Positions 37,587 through 47,022 of a stretch of DNA of 64,000 nt are shown here, one piece after another. Under the pieces are notes generated by a model. That model did not search any database and was not told the DNA's origin. It saw only the letters and a program-made list of their open reading frames with translations. Position 1 is the first letter of the stretch, and each line of letters opens with the position of its first letter. The stretch spans positions 1,922,001-1,986,000 of the forward strand of contig NZ_CP017674.1 in the NCBI RefSeq assembly GCF_001792815.1, in the 5' to 3' direction. The stretch is from Microbacterium sp. BH-3-3-3 (lineage in GTDB: Bacteria; Actinomycetota; Actinomycetes; Actinomycetales; Microbacteriaceae). The translations under genes and the position numbers were made by a program.

Positions 37587-40500
37587 GCGGTGGGGGAGGA
37601 AGCGTCGGCCCAGGGCGAGCGCCGGCGCGAGCTCGGGGGTGCGGAAGAGCGCCAGGATGCCGAGGTACACGGCGAGCACGACGGAGCCGACGATGGCGGC
37701 ACCTGCCGCTCCCGCGAGGGCGCTGCTGGTCGTCCAGCCATCCGTGCCACCGAGCAGCAGCAGCACCCCGTACCCGGCGGCCGCCGCCGGAAGGGCGGCC
37801 AACGCGAACCTGCCGAGGGCGAGCAGCCATGATGCCGTTCCGATGCCGGACAGGCGACGGTGCAGCAGCACGGTAGCGACGACGACCTGCACGACGCTGG
37901 CGATGGATTGGGTCAGGGCCACACCCGCCGCCAGCTCGCCGCGACCGAGAACGGCACTGGCGAGGACTGCGCCGCCGGCGACGAGGGCGCACTGGAGAAG
38001 CGTGAAGAAGAAGGGTGTGCGCGTGTCGTTGTACGCGTAGAAGGTGCGCTGTACGACGAACAGCACGGCGAGGGGCACGAGGCAGACCAGGAAGCACAGC
38101 AGCACCGGTGCCGCGGCGACGGCCTGCTCCGCGTTCGTGGTGAAGATGCGGCTGGCGGGAACCGCGGCGACGGCGAGGGCCGCGGCCGACGCGACGATGA
38201 AGAAGCCGAGCGTGCGGATGCTGCGCGAGATGTCCGCGCGCACCTGGTCGTGGCGATCCGCGGCCGCGTGCTCGCTGAGCTGGGTGAAGTACGGCGTTCC
38301 GATCGACAGCACGATGATCGAATACGGGAGCATGAACAGCAGCCACGCGTTCTGAGAGACGAAGATGGCGGGGTCGTTCCCCGAGGCGCCCGAGAGCACG
38401 TTGGATTGCACGATGCCGGCGAGCTGACCCGCCACGACCATCAGGAAGGTCCAGCCCGCGAGACGCCCGATGTGGCGCAGGCCCACGCCCTTCCACTGGA
38501 AATCGGGCCGCAGCGTGAGCCCCGCCCGCCGCCAGAAGAACAGCAGCACCAGGGTCTGTACGACGATGCCGGCGGTGGCGGTGCCGGCGAGCGTCGCGAT
38601 CATCGAGGGCGTCCACGCGTCGACGCGATCCTGCGGTCCGCTGAAGATCAGGATGAAGACGCCGAACCCGGCGATCGAGATGACGTTGTTGACGATCGGC
38701 GCCCACGTGTACGGGCCAAAGACGCGCCGGGCGTTCAGGATCTCGCCCAGCAGCGCGTACAGACCGTAGAAGAAGACCTGCGGTAGGCACCAGTAGGCGA
38801 AGGCGGTCGACAGTGCCAGCTGATCGTCGGTGAACTTGCTCGCGTACACCTGCACCAACAGGGGCGCGGCGACCATGGCGAGCGCGGTGGCCCCCAGCAG
38901 GCCCACCGTGCCCAGCGTGAAGAGCTTGGAGACGAATGCCTGGCCGCCGTCGGCGTGCGCGGCCGCCTTGACGATCTGCGGGACGACTACGGCGGTCAGC
39001 AGACCCGTCGAGATGATCGCGTAGATGTTGTTGGGCAGCTGGTTCGCGACGGCGAAGGCGTCACCCGCGCCACCGATGGAACCGATGGCCGCGACCAGCA
39101 CGATGGTGCGCAGCAGACCGGTCAGGCGCGACGCGATGGTCCCCGCTCCGATGAGCACACTCGCCCGTCCGATACTGCTCACGGGGCGGTTCTCCTCGGT
39201 GGATTCGGATGACAGCGGGTCAGTGCCGTCGTCGTCGGTGTCGGGGGCGCTGTCGTCCGATGCCGGGCTGCGCCCATCGGCATCCGGGCTCTTGCGCACG
39301 ATGCTGCCGTCGGGCGGGGGGTCGGCATCCGGAGTCTCGTCGCCCTCGGCGCGCGTTCGACGGCGACGGGCGATGGTGCGCACGACGCCGAGACTCAGGA
39401 ACGCCACGATCAGCAGGATGATGACGATGAGGCCGATGCTCTCCCACTCGGCCCGCACCTCGACGTCGACCACCTGCGGCGAGCCCACGGCTTCTCCGGT
39501 GGGGCTGTACAGCTGCAGGGCGACGCTGACCTCGCCATTGGCGATGCGCGCCTCGACGGGGACCTCGACGCGCGTGTTGGCGGACGCCTGAGCGTTGACG
39601 GTCGTGCGGGGTTGCACGCGGAGTCGCACGTCGTTGGGGTCCACGGCCATCACGACCGTGACGGGCCAGGGCAGGTCGTTGCGCACCCACGGCCGCAGCG
39701 GCGCGCTGGAACTCACGAGTCGGAAATCCGACGACAGGATGCCGACGGAATCGAGCGTCGTACGCGTCGCGGCGCGGTGGTCCGAGACGGCCTTGCGGGC
39801 GGCATCCCCCGTCCACGACACGTTCGTCACCTGGAGGACTTCGGCGCGCTCGCGTCCGGTGAGCAGCTCGGGCTGGTCGAGGATCGTCGCGAAACGGTCG
39901 ATGACCTGCTCATCGGCGACCAGATCGGCGACATCGGTGACGCGGGCGGTGTCGACCGTCGCCTCGGCGAGGGTGGTCTCGGATGCCGGGATCGTCGACA
40001 CCGCGGCGAGCGTGGAGCTGCTGTACCCCGGCGCCGTCGCGACGAGGCCCAGGGTCGCGCGGAGACTCACGCGCGAGCGGTCGGTGCCGCGGTCGAGGAT
40101 GGCGAGGACGGGCTGGTCACCGGTGGCCGCGCGAGCCAGGGCGAGGTACGCCTGCGCGGCCGCGAGCGCCGACCCCCGTCGAGTCGTGTCGTTCTGTCCG
40201 GCGGCGTCGGCGAGAGCACGCGAGACCTCGGCGTCGTAGACGGGGGTGGATACGCCTGCCACGGCGGCGGCGGCCTGACGTGCGCCCCCGACCACGCTGG
40301 TCGACGGCACCAGCACGTGGGCGGGCTGATCGGCGGTCCCGAGGGCACCGAGGGCGGTGACGGTGTCGGCGCCGGCGGATCCGGTCGCGGGCCAGAAGAC
40401 GTTCGGGGTGGCGGAACCGATGTCGAGCAGCGACGTCAGCGACGGGTAGGACGGCTGGCCCGGCGTCGCCGATGTCGACGGATCGGGCGTCGACACCGCC

Positions 40501-41435
40501 GAGACGGCGGGCGCGGGCTGGGTGAAGTCGGCGGCCGTCATATACGACTGCAGCGACGTCGGTGAGAGGGGGGCGGTGAGGCCGGCCCGCAGCTGCGCGG
40601 CGATGTCGGCGTCACCGAACTGCAGTGCGAAGCGGTTGTTGGGCAGCGCCAGCAGACGCTGCAGCCAGGCCACGGCGGTGGGGGGTGCGGCCGAGCCGAG
40701 AACCCGGATCGCCGCGGGGATGGCGGGATCGACCGCGAGGGTCGCCCCGGTTCCGTCGACCGCATCGAGTTGGGCCGAGAGAGCGCCGTCGACCGCGGTG
40801 AGCTCCGCCAGTTCGCTCGCGCTCAGCAGCCCCCGGGTCATCGGTGCGGCCGTGATGGGAACGACGAGGGCGACGGGCGTCTGCGCGCCCGCGTCATTCG
40901 GAACGACGACCACGGTCGGAGTGCGCAGACCCGCGCCGTCGGCCGTCACGCGCACCGGGTAGACGCCCGCCGCGCGTCCGGCCAGCGCGGCGTCGGTCGC
41001 CGGTACCGACAGCGCCGTGGTGGTCTGGGCGCCGGAGGCGGTGGCATCCATCGATCCGGTGGCGACCTGCTGCAGGGTGACTCCGGCGGTGTCGCCGCCG
41101 AGCCAGCGCTCGAGGGCCGCGTCGTCGCTCAGGGGCGCCGTTCCCAGCTGCAGGCCGACGGGGGTCGCGACGGCCGCCCCGGAACCCGCCGCCAGGGTCA
41201 CGGCGACCGTCAGCGCCTCACCGGGGCGCAGGATGCCGTTGGCGACGGGTGCGGCCGACAGGACGGCCGGCGTCGTCGAGGCCGACGGCGAGGGGATCGG
41301 TGCGGCAGCCGCGGCGGGCATCGCCGGGACCGCGAGTCCGAACGCCAGGGCGCCGGCGGCGAGGGTCGCCAGCAGCCGGCGCGTGAGGGAGCGCCGCGGC
41401 ACGGGTGAGCCCGGAGGCTGGGAGGTCACGTTCAT
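37584..41435 (-). CDS. murJ: DUF6049-like envelope protein fused in frame to lipid II flippase MurJ
   Basis: One uninterrupted frame of 1283 codons. Residues 1-45 are a signal peptide (LLATLAAGALAFGLAVPAMPAAAAA), about 50-660 an extracellular Ala/Thr-rich DUF6049-like region, about 666-688 a membrane helix followed by RRRRTR, and about 690-750 an Asp/Pro/Ser-rich linker. From about 752 to the end is a complete MurJ of 532 residues with some 14 membrane segments (SSIGRASVLIGAGTIASRLTGLLR at its start). In other actinobacteria these are usually two adjacent genes. An internal GTG at 39182 with GAGGAG nine bases upstream could start MurJ separately. MurJ flips lipid II outward. Confidence 0.88.
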   Translation of the reverse strand: MNVTSQPPGSPVPRRSLTRRLLATLAAGALAFGLAVPAMPAAAAAPIPSPSASTTPAVLSAAPVANGILRPGEALTVAVTLAAGSGAAVATPVGLQLGTAPLSDDAALERWLGGDTAGVTLQQVATGSMDATASGAQTTTALSVPATDAALAGRAAGVYPVRVTADGAGLRTPTVVVVPNDAGAQTPVALVVPITAAPMTRGLLSASELAELTAVDGALSAQLDAVDGTGATLAVDPAIPAAIRVLGSAAPPTAVAWLQRLLALPNNRFALQFGDADIAAQLRAGLTAPLSPTSLQSYMTAADFTQPAPAVSAVSTPDPSTSATPGQPSYPSLTSLLDIGSATPNVFWPATGSAGADTVTALGALGTADQPAHVLVPSTSVVGGARQAAAAVAGVSTPVYDAEVSRALADAAGQNDTTRRGSALAAAQAYLALARAATGDQPVLAILDRGTDRSRVSLRATLGLVATAPGYSSSTLAAVSTIPASETTLAEATVDTARVTDVADLVADEQVIDRFATILDQPELLTGRERAEVLQVTNVSWTGDAARKAVSDHRAATRTTLDSVGILSSDFRLVSSSAPLRPWVRNDLPWPVTVVMAVDPNDVRLRVQPRTTVNAQASANTRVEVPVEARIANGEVSVALQLYSPTGEAVGSPQVVDVEVRAEWESIGLIVIILLIVAFLSLGVVRTIARRRRTRAEGDETPDADPPPDGSIVRKSPDADGRSPASDDSAPDTDDDGTDPLSSESTEENRPVSSIGRASVLIGAGTIASRLTGLLRTIVLVAAIGSIGGAGDAFAVANQLPNNIYAIISTGLLTAVVVPQIVKAAAHADGGQAFVSKLFTLGTVGLLGATALAMVAAPLLVQVYASKFTDDQLALSTAFAYWCLPQVFFYGLYALLGEILNARRVFGPYTWAPIVNNVISIAGFGVFILIFSGPQDRVDAWTPSMIATLAGTATAGIVVQTLVLLFFWRRAGLTLRPDFQWKGVGLRHIGRLAGWTFLMVVAGQLAGIVQSNVLSGASGNDPAIFVSQNAWLLFMLPYSIIVLSIGTPYFTQLSEHAAADRHDQVRADISRSIRTLGFFIVASAAALAVAAVPASRIFTTNAEQAVAAAPVLLCFLVCLVPLAVLFVVQRTFYAYNDTRTPFFFTLLQCALVAGGAVLASAVLGRGELAAGVALTQSIASVVQVVVATVLLHRRLSGIGTASWLLALGRFALAALPAAAAGYGVLLLLGGTDGWTTSSALAGAAGAAIVGSVVLAVYLGILALFRTPELAPALALGRRFLPHR

Positions 41436-41535
41436 ACGAGCGTCGGTGGAACGAGGGGGCCTCGCACCGCGTTGAGTCTAGGCCCGCGCACCTCGGAGCC
41501 CCCCGATAGCCCCGCGCAGACGGTTGAATGGACCG

Positions 41536-43050
41536 GTGCTCCCCGAACCCGACGCCCTGCTGTGCCGCGCCCTCGCCGACGACCTCCGCGCGGCGGGCTT
41601 CGCCAGCGCTGCGCTGAGAGAGGCGTGGGGGGCCCAAGCCGACGACGCTCTCGCCCGCGGCCTGCGTCGCCCCGCCACGCGCGCGCTGGGTGACCGGGGT
41701 GACGCGTTGGCCGTGCTGGGACGCCTCTGGGGTCTGGGACTGCCCGTGGCACGCGGCGACGTCGAGGCGGCGCTGCCCGCGCTGCGCGTCGACGGAGCCG
41801 TGACTCTGGGGCTCATCGAGGCGTCGGGCGATGCGGTCACCCCGGCGGTGCTGCTGCGCCCGCAGGGGTTCTCCGACGACCAGGGCGACGTCGAATGGTG
41901 GATCGCGAGCGATCTCGACGAGTCGGCGCTCGAGGGCCCGCTCCCCGAGAACCACGTGCTCGGGGTGGGGGGCGCCTCCGAGACCCTCGCGCGGCTGCAG
42001 CTCACGCGTCGCGCGCACACCGCCCTCGATCTCGGCACGGGGTGCGGCATCCAGGCCCTGCGGTTGCGTCGTCTGGTCGACCACGTCGTCGCGACCGACA
42101 TCTCGGAGCGCGCGCTGCGGTTCACCCGGCTGAACGCCCTGCTCAACGACGTCGACGGCATCGAGACGCGGCACGGTTCACTGTTCGAACCCGTCGCCGG
42201 CGAGACGTTCGACCGTGTGGCCTCGAATCCCCCGTTCGTCATCACTCCCCGCGTGGCCGGCGTTCCGGCGTACGAATACCGCGACGGTGGTCTCGAGGGC
42301 GACGCGCTCGTCGCGTCGGTCATCGGCGGTGTGGGTGCGCACCTCTCCCCCGGCGGTGTCGCGCAGTCGCTCGGCAATTGGGAGTACCGAGAGGGTGAGT
42401 CGGGGCTCGACCGGGTGCGCGACTGGATCGGAACGTCGATGGACGCCTGGGTCGTCGAGCGGCAGGTGCTCGACCCGCTCGCCTACGCCGAACTGTGGGT
42501 GCGCGACGGCGGCACGGTCGCCGGAACCCCCGCGTACGCGCGGTTGATCGACGCCTGGCTCGACGACTTCGCCGAGCGGGGGGTGACCGGCATCGGTTTC
42601 GGCTACGTGCTCGTGCGCAAGCCTCTCGCCGGAGCCCCCACGCTCGCCCGCTTCGAGCGGGTCGACGGCGGCGGCGAGGCGTGGTTCGGGCCGCACCTGG
42701 CCGCCTGCCTCGCCGCGCACGATCGCGCGGCGCTGCTCGACGACGAGAGCCTGGCCGACAGCGTGCTGCGCGTCGCCCCCGACGTGACCGAGGCTCGGCA
42801 CCACCGACCGGGTGAAGAGGACCCCTCGGTCATCGAGCTGCGCCAGGGCGGGGGCTTCGCGCGCACGCTCGAGGTCGACCCCGCGTTGGCGGCGCTCGTG
42901 GGCGCGTGCGACGGCGATCTGTCGGTGGGCGTGCTCGTCGACGCGATCGCGCAGCTGCTCGAAGTGGATGCCGAGGCCCTCCGCGCCGACCTGCTCCCGC
43001 GTGTGCGTGAGTTGCTGGTGACCGGGTTCGTGGACTTCGCCGACGACTGA
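41536..43050 (+). CDS. Class I SAM-dependent methyltransferase (RsmC/HemK-like)
   Basis: 504 aa. An N-terminal region of about 130 residues without clear similarity precedes a methyltransferase core with ALDLGTGCGIQALRLRR (about residues 163-180) and the catalytic NPPF (Asn231 onward), typical of enzymes methylating an exocyclic amine of a base or a glutamine. A C-terminal extension (about 370-504) contains a winged-helix-like acidic end. Similar actinobacterial proteins (with DUF7059/DUF7782-type flanks, from memory) are uncharacterised. The start is uncertain: GTG at 41536 is exactly seven bases after TTGAAT, a possible leaderless promoter; TTG at 41524 is the alternative. Confidence 0.82.
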   Translation: MLPEPDALLCRALADDLRAAGFASAALREAWGAQADDALARGLRRPATRALGDRGDALAVLGRLWGLGLPVARGDVEAALPALRVDGAVTLGLIEASGDAVTPAVLLRPQGFSDDQGDVEWWIASDLDESALEGPLPENHVLGVGGASETLARLQLTRRAHTALDLGTGCGIQALRLRRLVDHVVATDISERALRFTRLNALLNDVDGIETRHGSLFEPVAGETFDRVASNPPFVITPRVAGVPAYEYRDGGLEGDALVASVIGGVGAHLSPGGVAQSLGNWEYREGESGLDRVRDWIGTSMDAWVVERQVLDPLAYAELWVRDGGTVAGTPAYARLIDAWLDDFAERGVTGIGFGYVLVRKPLAGAPTLARFERVDGGGEAWFGPHLAACLAAHDRAALLDDESLADSVLRVAPDVTEARHHRPGEEDPSVIELRQGGGFARTLEVDPALAALVGACDGDLSVGVLVDAIAQLLEVDAEALRADLLPRVRELLVTGFVDFADD

Positions 43051-43135
43051 CACCCGCCGGTGTCTGCGGACAGGGTGCCGTCGGCCCTCGCGTCTGGCGC
43101 GGAGCACGTCTGCGGTGGCTGTCGGCGGCCCCGGA

Positions 43136-43141
43136 TAGGCT
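43136..43141 (+). promoter_or_regulatory. -10 element for leaderless cca transcript
   Basis: TAGGCT, last base seven bases before the ATG of the CCA-adding enzyme. Confidence 0.6.
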
Positions 43142-43148
43142 CGAAGGC

Positions 43149-44576
43149 ATGCTGAACATGGTCGACGGTCTCGCGCGCCTGGAGGAGTTGGCGGCCCACC
43201 CCGTGGTCGCCACGCTCGCCCGCGTCTTCGCCGACGCCGGTCGCGACCTGGCCCTGGTCGGGGGACCCGTCCGCGACGCGTTGCTGGGCCGGATCACCCA
43301 CGACTTCGACTTCACCACCGACGCGCGTCCCGACGAGATCCTCGCCCTGGTGAAGCCGGTGTCGTCGGTGCAGTGGGACGTCGGTCGGGCCTTCGGCACG
43401 ATCGGCGCCAGGGTCAAGGGCGAGCAGGTCGAGATCACGACCTACCGGGCCGACAGCTACGACGGCGTCACCCGCAAGCCCACGGTCGAGTTCGGTGACA
43501 CGCTCGAGGCCGATCTCAACCGCCGCGACTTCACGGTCAACGCCATGGCGCTACGGGTTCCCGCCCGCACCCTGGTCGACCCGACGGGCGGCGTCGAAGA
43601 CCTGCTGGCCCAGCGCCTGCGCACCCCCATCGATCCCGCGGTGAGCTTCGGCGACGACCCCCTGCGCATGCTGCGCGGAGCCCGATTCGCGTCGCAGCTC
43701 GAGTTCACCCTCGACCCCGACACGCTCGCCGCCATCGTCGAGCTGCGCGCCTCGCTGCAGATCGTCAGCCCCGAGCGCGTGCAGGCCGAACTCGTACGGC
43801 TGCTCCAGACCGACGACCCCGTCCGCGGTATCCGGGTGCTGGTCGAGACCGGCCTGATCGACGAGTTCCTGCCCGAGGTACCGGCGCTGCGCCTCGAGGT
43901 CGATGAGCACCACCACCACAAAGACGTCTACGAGCACTCGCTCACGGTGCTGCGCCAAGCCATCGCGCTCGAGAAGGAACGGCATCCGGATGCCGCCCCC
44001 GACGTGCCGCTGCGTCTCGCGGCGCTGCTGCACGACATCGGCAAGCCCGCGACGCGGCGCCTGGAGCCGGGCGGCGGCGTGACCTTCCACCACCACGACA
44101 TCAAGGGCGCACGCCTGGCCCGCAAGCGTCTGCAGGCGCTGCGCTTCGACGCGAACACCACGACCGTCGTCTCGCGCCTGGTCGAACTGCACCTGCGGTT
44201 CTTCGGCTACGCCGAGGGCGCGTGGACCGACTCCGCGGTCCGACGCTACGTGCGCGACGCCGGCGACGAGCTCGAACGCCTGCACATCCTCACGCGGGCC
44301 GACGTGACCACGCGGAACAAGCGCAAGGCCCACCGCCTGGCATCCGCGTACGACGACATCGAGAACCGCATCTCCGCCCTGCGCGAGCAGGAGCAGATCG
44401 ACGCGATCCGCCCCGAGCTCGACGGCAACCGCATTCAAGAGGTGTTGGGTGTGAAGCCCGGTCGCGAGGTGGGCGAGGCCTACCGGTTCCTGCTCGAGCT
44501 GCGCCTCGACGAGGGCATGCTCGGCGAAGACGAGGCCGAGAAGCGGTTGCGGCAGTGGTGGGCGGCGCGGGGGTAA
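43149..44576 (+). CDS. cca: CCA-adding tRNA nucleotidyltransferase
   Basis: 475 aa. The class II nucleotidyltransferase head has LVGGPVRDALLG, the metal-binding DFDFTTDA and RRDFTVNAMALRV; a C-terminal HD domain shows HHHHKDVYEHSL and ALLHDIGKPATR. It adds or repairs the 3' CCA of tRNAs. This fits the tRNA genes in the window, which lack an encoded CCA. The place beside murJ/DUF6049 is conserved in actinobacteria. The start fits a leaderless transcript. Confidence 0.95.
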   Translation: MLNMVDGLARLEELAAHPVVATLARVFADAGRDLALVGGPVRDALLGRITHDFDFTTDARPDEILALVKPVSSVQWDVGRAFGTIGARVKGEQVEITTYRADSYDGVTRKPTVEFGDTLEADLNRRDFTVNAMALRVPARTLVDPTGGVEDLLAQRLRTPIDPAVSFGDDPLRMLRGARFASQLEFTLDPDTLAAIVELRASLQIVSPERVQAELVRLLQTDDPVRGIRVLVETGLIDEFLPEVPALRLEVDEHHHHKDVYEHSLTVLRQAIALEKERHPDAAPDVPLRLAALLHDIGKPATRRLEPGGGVTFHHHDIKGARLARKRLQALRFDANTTTVVSRLVELHLRFFGYAEGAWTDSAVRRYVRDAGDELERLHILTRADVTTRNKRKAHRLASAYDDIENRISALREQEQIDAIRPELDGNRIQEVLGVKPGREVGEAYRFLLELRLDEGMLGEDEAEKRLRQWWAARG

Positions 44577-44774
44577 CGCCGTTCGTCTGACGACGACGCT
44601 CGGGGTGCGTGCTGCCCGCTTCGGATGAGAGGCATCCGGGGCACGTTTCGTGCAGCGGGGTGCTCACTGACCGCCCCGGTGCACCGCTCGCGCCCCGAAA
44701 CGCCCGACCCCTCCCCTCGACACGGCCGTCGACCTACACTGAGACCCACCTCCGTCACCGCCGATGGGAGTCCT

Positions 44775-46061
44775 GTGTCCTCTTCCTGGTCGCGACCGGC
44801 CATCTCTCCCGAGACCTCGGGACTGTTGATCGCGCGCGCCCACGACGAGCTGCTCGCCGGCAACGAGGATCGACGCCTCGACGACGTGCGGCCCCTCGTG
44901 CAGGACTCGTGGCGGCGGTCGCTGGCGTCGCTGGTCGGACCCGAGGGGCTTCCCTCGCTCGAGCTCGCCAGCGATGAGCTCGAGGCCTATCGTCGCGCCC
45001 ATCCGTTGGCGGGGGTGATGGACATGGTGCGGTCGCTCCTGCTGCCCGGCACGGCCGAGGAATCGGGCGTCGTGGTCGCCGTCGGAGACGCTGCCGGGCG
45101 CCTGCTGTGGGTCGAGGGCGACAGGCACATCCGCACGCTCACCGGCGACATGGGTTTCGTCGCGGGCGCGAACTGGGCGGAGGACGCCGTGGGCACCTCG
45201 GCCCCGGGAACGGCGCTCACCCTGGACCGGTCGGTGCAGATCCGCGGCGCCGAGCACTTCAACCGGCTCGTGCAGCCGTGGTCGTGCACCGCGGCTCCCG
45301 TGCACGATCCCGAGACGCGGCGCCTGATCGGTGTGATCGACGTCACGGGCGGGCCCGAGGCCGTGACGCCCCAGGCTCAACTGCTGGTGGATGCCACGGC
45401 CCGCGCGATCGAGAGCGAGATCCTCGTCGCGCGACTGCGCGCGCAGCATCCACCCGCGCCGAAGCGGGCGGCGCCGTCGCGCGCGTTGCTGCGCATCCTG
45501 GGTCGCGATCGCGCACTGCTGGAGGTGGATGGGGCGGTGCGGGAACTCAGCGCGCGGCACGCCGAGATCCTGCTGCTTCTCGCCGTGCACCGGGAAGGGC
45601 TGTCGGCCGAGGCGCTCAGCGAAGCGGTCTACGGCCACCCCGCCGTCGAGACGCTGCGGCCCGAGATGGTGCGCTTGCGCCGCGCGCTCGTCCCCGTCGC
45701 GTCGCGTCTGGTTCCGGCATCCCGGCCCTATCGCCTGCTGGAGGATCTCGAGACCGACGCGCAGCACGTGCTGTCGCTGCTCGATCGCGGGGCGCACCGG
45801 GTGGCGTTGGCGGCGTACGCGGGCTCGGTGCTGCCGGAGTCGGACGCACCCGGGGTCGTCGAGGTGCGCGAGTCGGTCCGCTCGGCGTTGCGTGAAGCGC
45901 TCATCGCCGAGGCGAGCGTCGACGTGCTCCTCGCCTACGCCGAGACCGCCGAGGCGTGCGACGACCAGGAGGTGCTGCGGCTGTGTCTGGGCATGCTCCC
46001 CCCGCGTTCTCCGAAGCGCTCGGGGCTCGTCGCGCGGTTGGAGCGGCTCGAGCGGGCGTGA
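44775..46061 (+). CDS. GAF-domain transcriptional regulator, probable controller of the aldehyde dehydrogenase
   Basis: 428 aa from a GTG preceded by GGGAG. The N-terminal part resembles the sensor half of AcoR-type activators: DVRPLVQDSWRRSL and a GAF-like domain (about residues 60-215) with VGTSAPGTALTLDRSVQIRGAEHFNRLVQPWSCTAAPVHDP. No sigma-54 AAA+ domain follows; instead the C-terminal half (about 240-330) is helical with a likely winged-helix DNA-binding region (RHAEILLLLAVHREGLSAEALSEAVYG). It lies upstream of and on the same strand as the aldehyde dehydrogenase with one gene between, a frequent actinobacterial association. The regulatory link is inference. Confidence 0.82.
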   Translation: MSSSWSRPAISPETSGLLIARAHDELLAGNEDRRLDDVRPLVQDSWRRSLASLVGPEGLPSLELASDELEAYRRAHPLAGVMDMVRSLLLPGTAEESGVVVAVGDAAGRLLWVEGDRHIRTLTGDMGFVAGANWAEDAVGTSAPGTALTLDRSVQIRGAEHFNRLVQPWSCTAAPVHDPETRRLIGVIDVTGGPEAVTPQAQLLVDATARAIESEILVARLRAQHPPAPKRAAPSRALLRILGRDRALLEVDGAVRELSARHAEILLLLAVHREGLSAEALSEAVYGHPAVETLRPEMVRLRRALVPVASRLVPASRPYRLLEDLETDAQHVLSLLDRGAHRVALAAYAGSVLPESDAPGVVEVRESVRSALREALIAEASVDVLLAYAETAEACDDQEVLRLCLGMLPPRSPKRSGLVARLERLERA

Positions 46062-46130
46062 GCGGGCCCTGTTCGCCGGGTGTTCGCCCGGCGATGGGCC
46101 GCGGGCGTTCCCGATGTCGGAACCCCTCGT

Positions 46131-46136
46131 TACGCT
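46131..46136 (+). promoter_or_regulatory. -10 element for leaderless transcript of the 174-aa gene
   Basis: TACGCT, last base seven bases before the ATG at 46143. Confidence 0.55.
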
Positions 46137-46142
46137 GAACAT

Positions 46143-46667
46143 ATGGACGAAGAAACGCTCGACATCTTCTCGGCAGCTCGCGCCCGTCGCGACGTGGGGC
46201 GCATTCGCGAGGCCCTCGCCGAGGTGAAGGCCGGCGATATCGCCCGGGTCATCGTCCGCTCCCCCCGCTATGGCCTGTACGCCCTCGAGGGCACCGTGCG
46301 CATCGGCGTGGGCGGTCAGCCGCTCGTCGGTGATGTCATCCTCGCCACGAGCTCCGAGATCCAGCGCATCGATGTGGGTATCGAACAGCCCGAGGCCGCT
46401 CTGGGCGCCGACGTCGTCGATCCCTCGACCCTCCCCCACGGCACGCCCGTCCGCGTGACGTTCCTCACCCCCACGCACCAGACCTTCGCGCTCACCGGAC
46501 CGATCACGGCCGGCAACGACCGTTTCCTGCTGGTCGGCAGCTGGATCGTCGCCGACGATCGCGTCATCGCCCCGCGCGTGCAGAGCATCGAGCGCCTCGA
46601 CGGCGTCGACCTGCACGAGGTCAACGTTCCGCCGCTCCGGTCGGTGTTGGCTGACGCCGACGCGTAG
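46143..46667 (+). CDS. 174-aa soluble protein of unknown function
   Basis: 174 aa, no signal peptide or membrane segment, Val/Ile-rich and probably a beta-rich fold with repeated sheets (IARVIVRSPRYGLYALEGTVRIG, VRVTFLTPTHQTFALTGPI, FLLVGSWIVADDRVIAPRVQSIERL). The alternation suggests a small barrel or ligand-binding domain, but I do not recognise the family. It is clearly coding by base composition. The start is supported by a -10 element placed for a leaderless message and a hairpin follows the stop. Confidence 0.78.
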   Translation: MDEETLDIFSAARARRDVGRIREALAEVKAGDIARVIVRSPRYGLYALEGTVRIGVGGQPLVGDVILATSSEIQRIDVGIEQPEAALGADVVDPSTLPHGTPVRVTFLTPTHQTFALTGPITAGNDRFLLVGSWIVADDRVIAPRVQSIERLDGVDLHEVNVPPLRSVLADADA

Positions 46668-46680
46668 CCTCCCGCGCTGA

Positions 46681-46714
46681 ACGGATGCCACAGCCTCGGG
46701 GTCGTGGCATCCGT
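46681..46714 (+). terminator. Hairpin after the 174-aa gene
   Basis: Perfect 11-bp inverted repeat ACGGATGCCAC / GTGGCATCCGT with a 12-base loop, 13 bases past the stop. It is built on the GGATGCC word that recurs in the window. Confidence 0.55.
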
Positions 46715-46852
46715 CGTCGGTGCGTGTGGGGGCCGCGGTCCCCGCGTCGGACCCGGTGGCGTTCTCTCGCCGCGCGTGCCCACCCCGGGCGGCGGACGGA
46801 CGGCGGGTGATCGGAACCGCATCCTTTTGACGAGGACGCATGCGTTTGCCGC

Positions 46853-46889
46853 CAATCGGGTGCGGTCTCGGCAATCGGGTGCGGTCTCG
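46853..46889 (+). repeat. 18-base tandem direct repeat (operator candidate)
   Basis: CAATCGGGTGCGGTCTCG occurs at 46853-46870 and again at 46872-46889, 134 bases before the aldehyde dehydrogenase start. The exact copy number of two and the period of 19 suggest a protein-binding site. Confidence 0.55.
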
Positions 46890-47022
46890 TGGGGACAGCT
46901 ACGCCGCCGTCCGCCCGCGCGCGCGTCCCGGGCGCAACCGGATGCAACCTCCCCCGGCGTAGCGTCGGCGCATCGCCGCCCGAAGCCGTCGCGGCGACTC
47001 ATGACCGTCGAAGGAGACACGC

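Larger units (their letters stand above)
46668..47022. other. Regulatory gap before the aldehyde dehydrogenase
   Basis: 355 bases without a gene. It holds a terminator-like hairpin (46681-46714), two exact 18-base direct repeats, 46853-46870 and 46872-46889, each CAATCGGGTGCGGTCTCG, and GAAGGAG just before the aldehyde dehydrogenase start. The repeats, one helical-turn-like period of 19 apart, are candidates for the operator of the GAF regulator. Confidence 0.6.
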
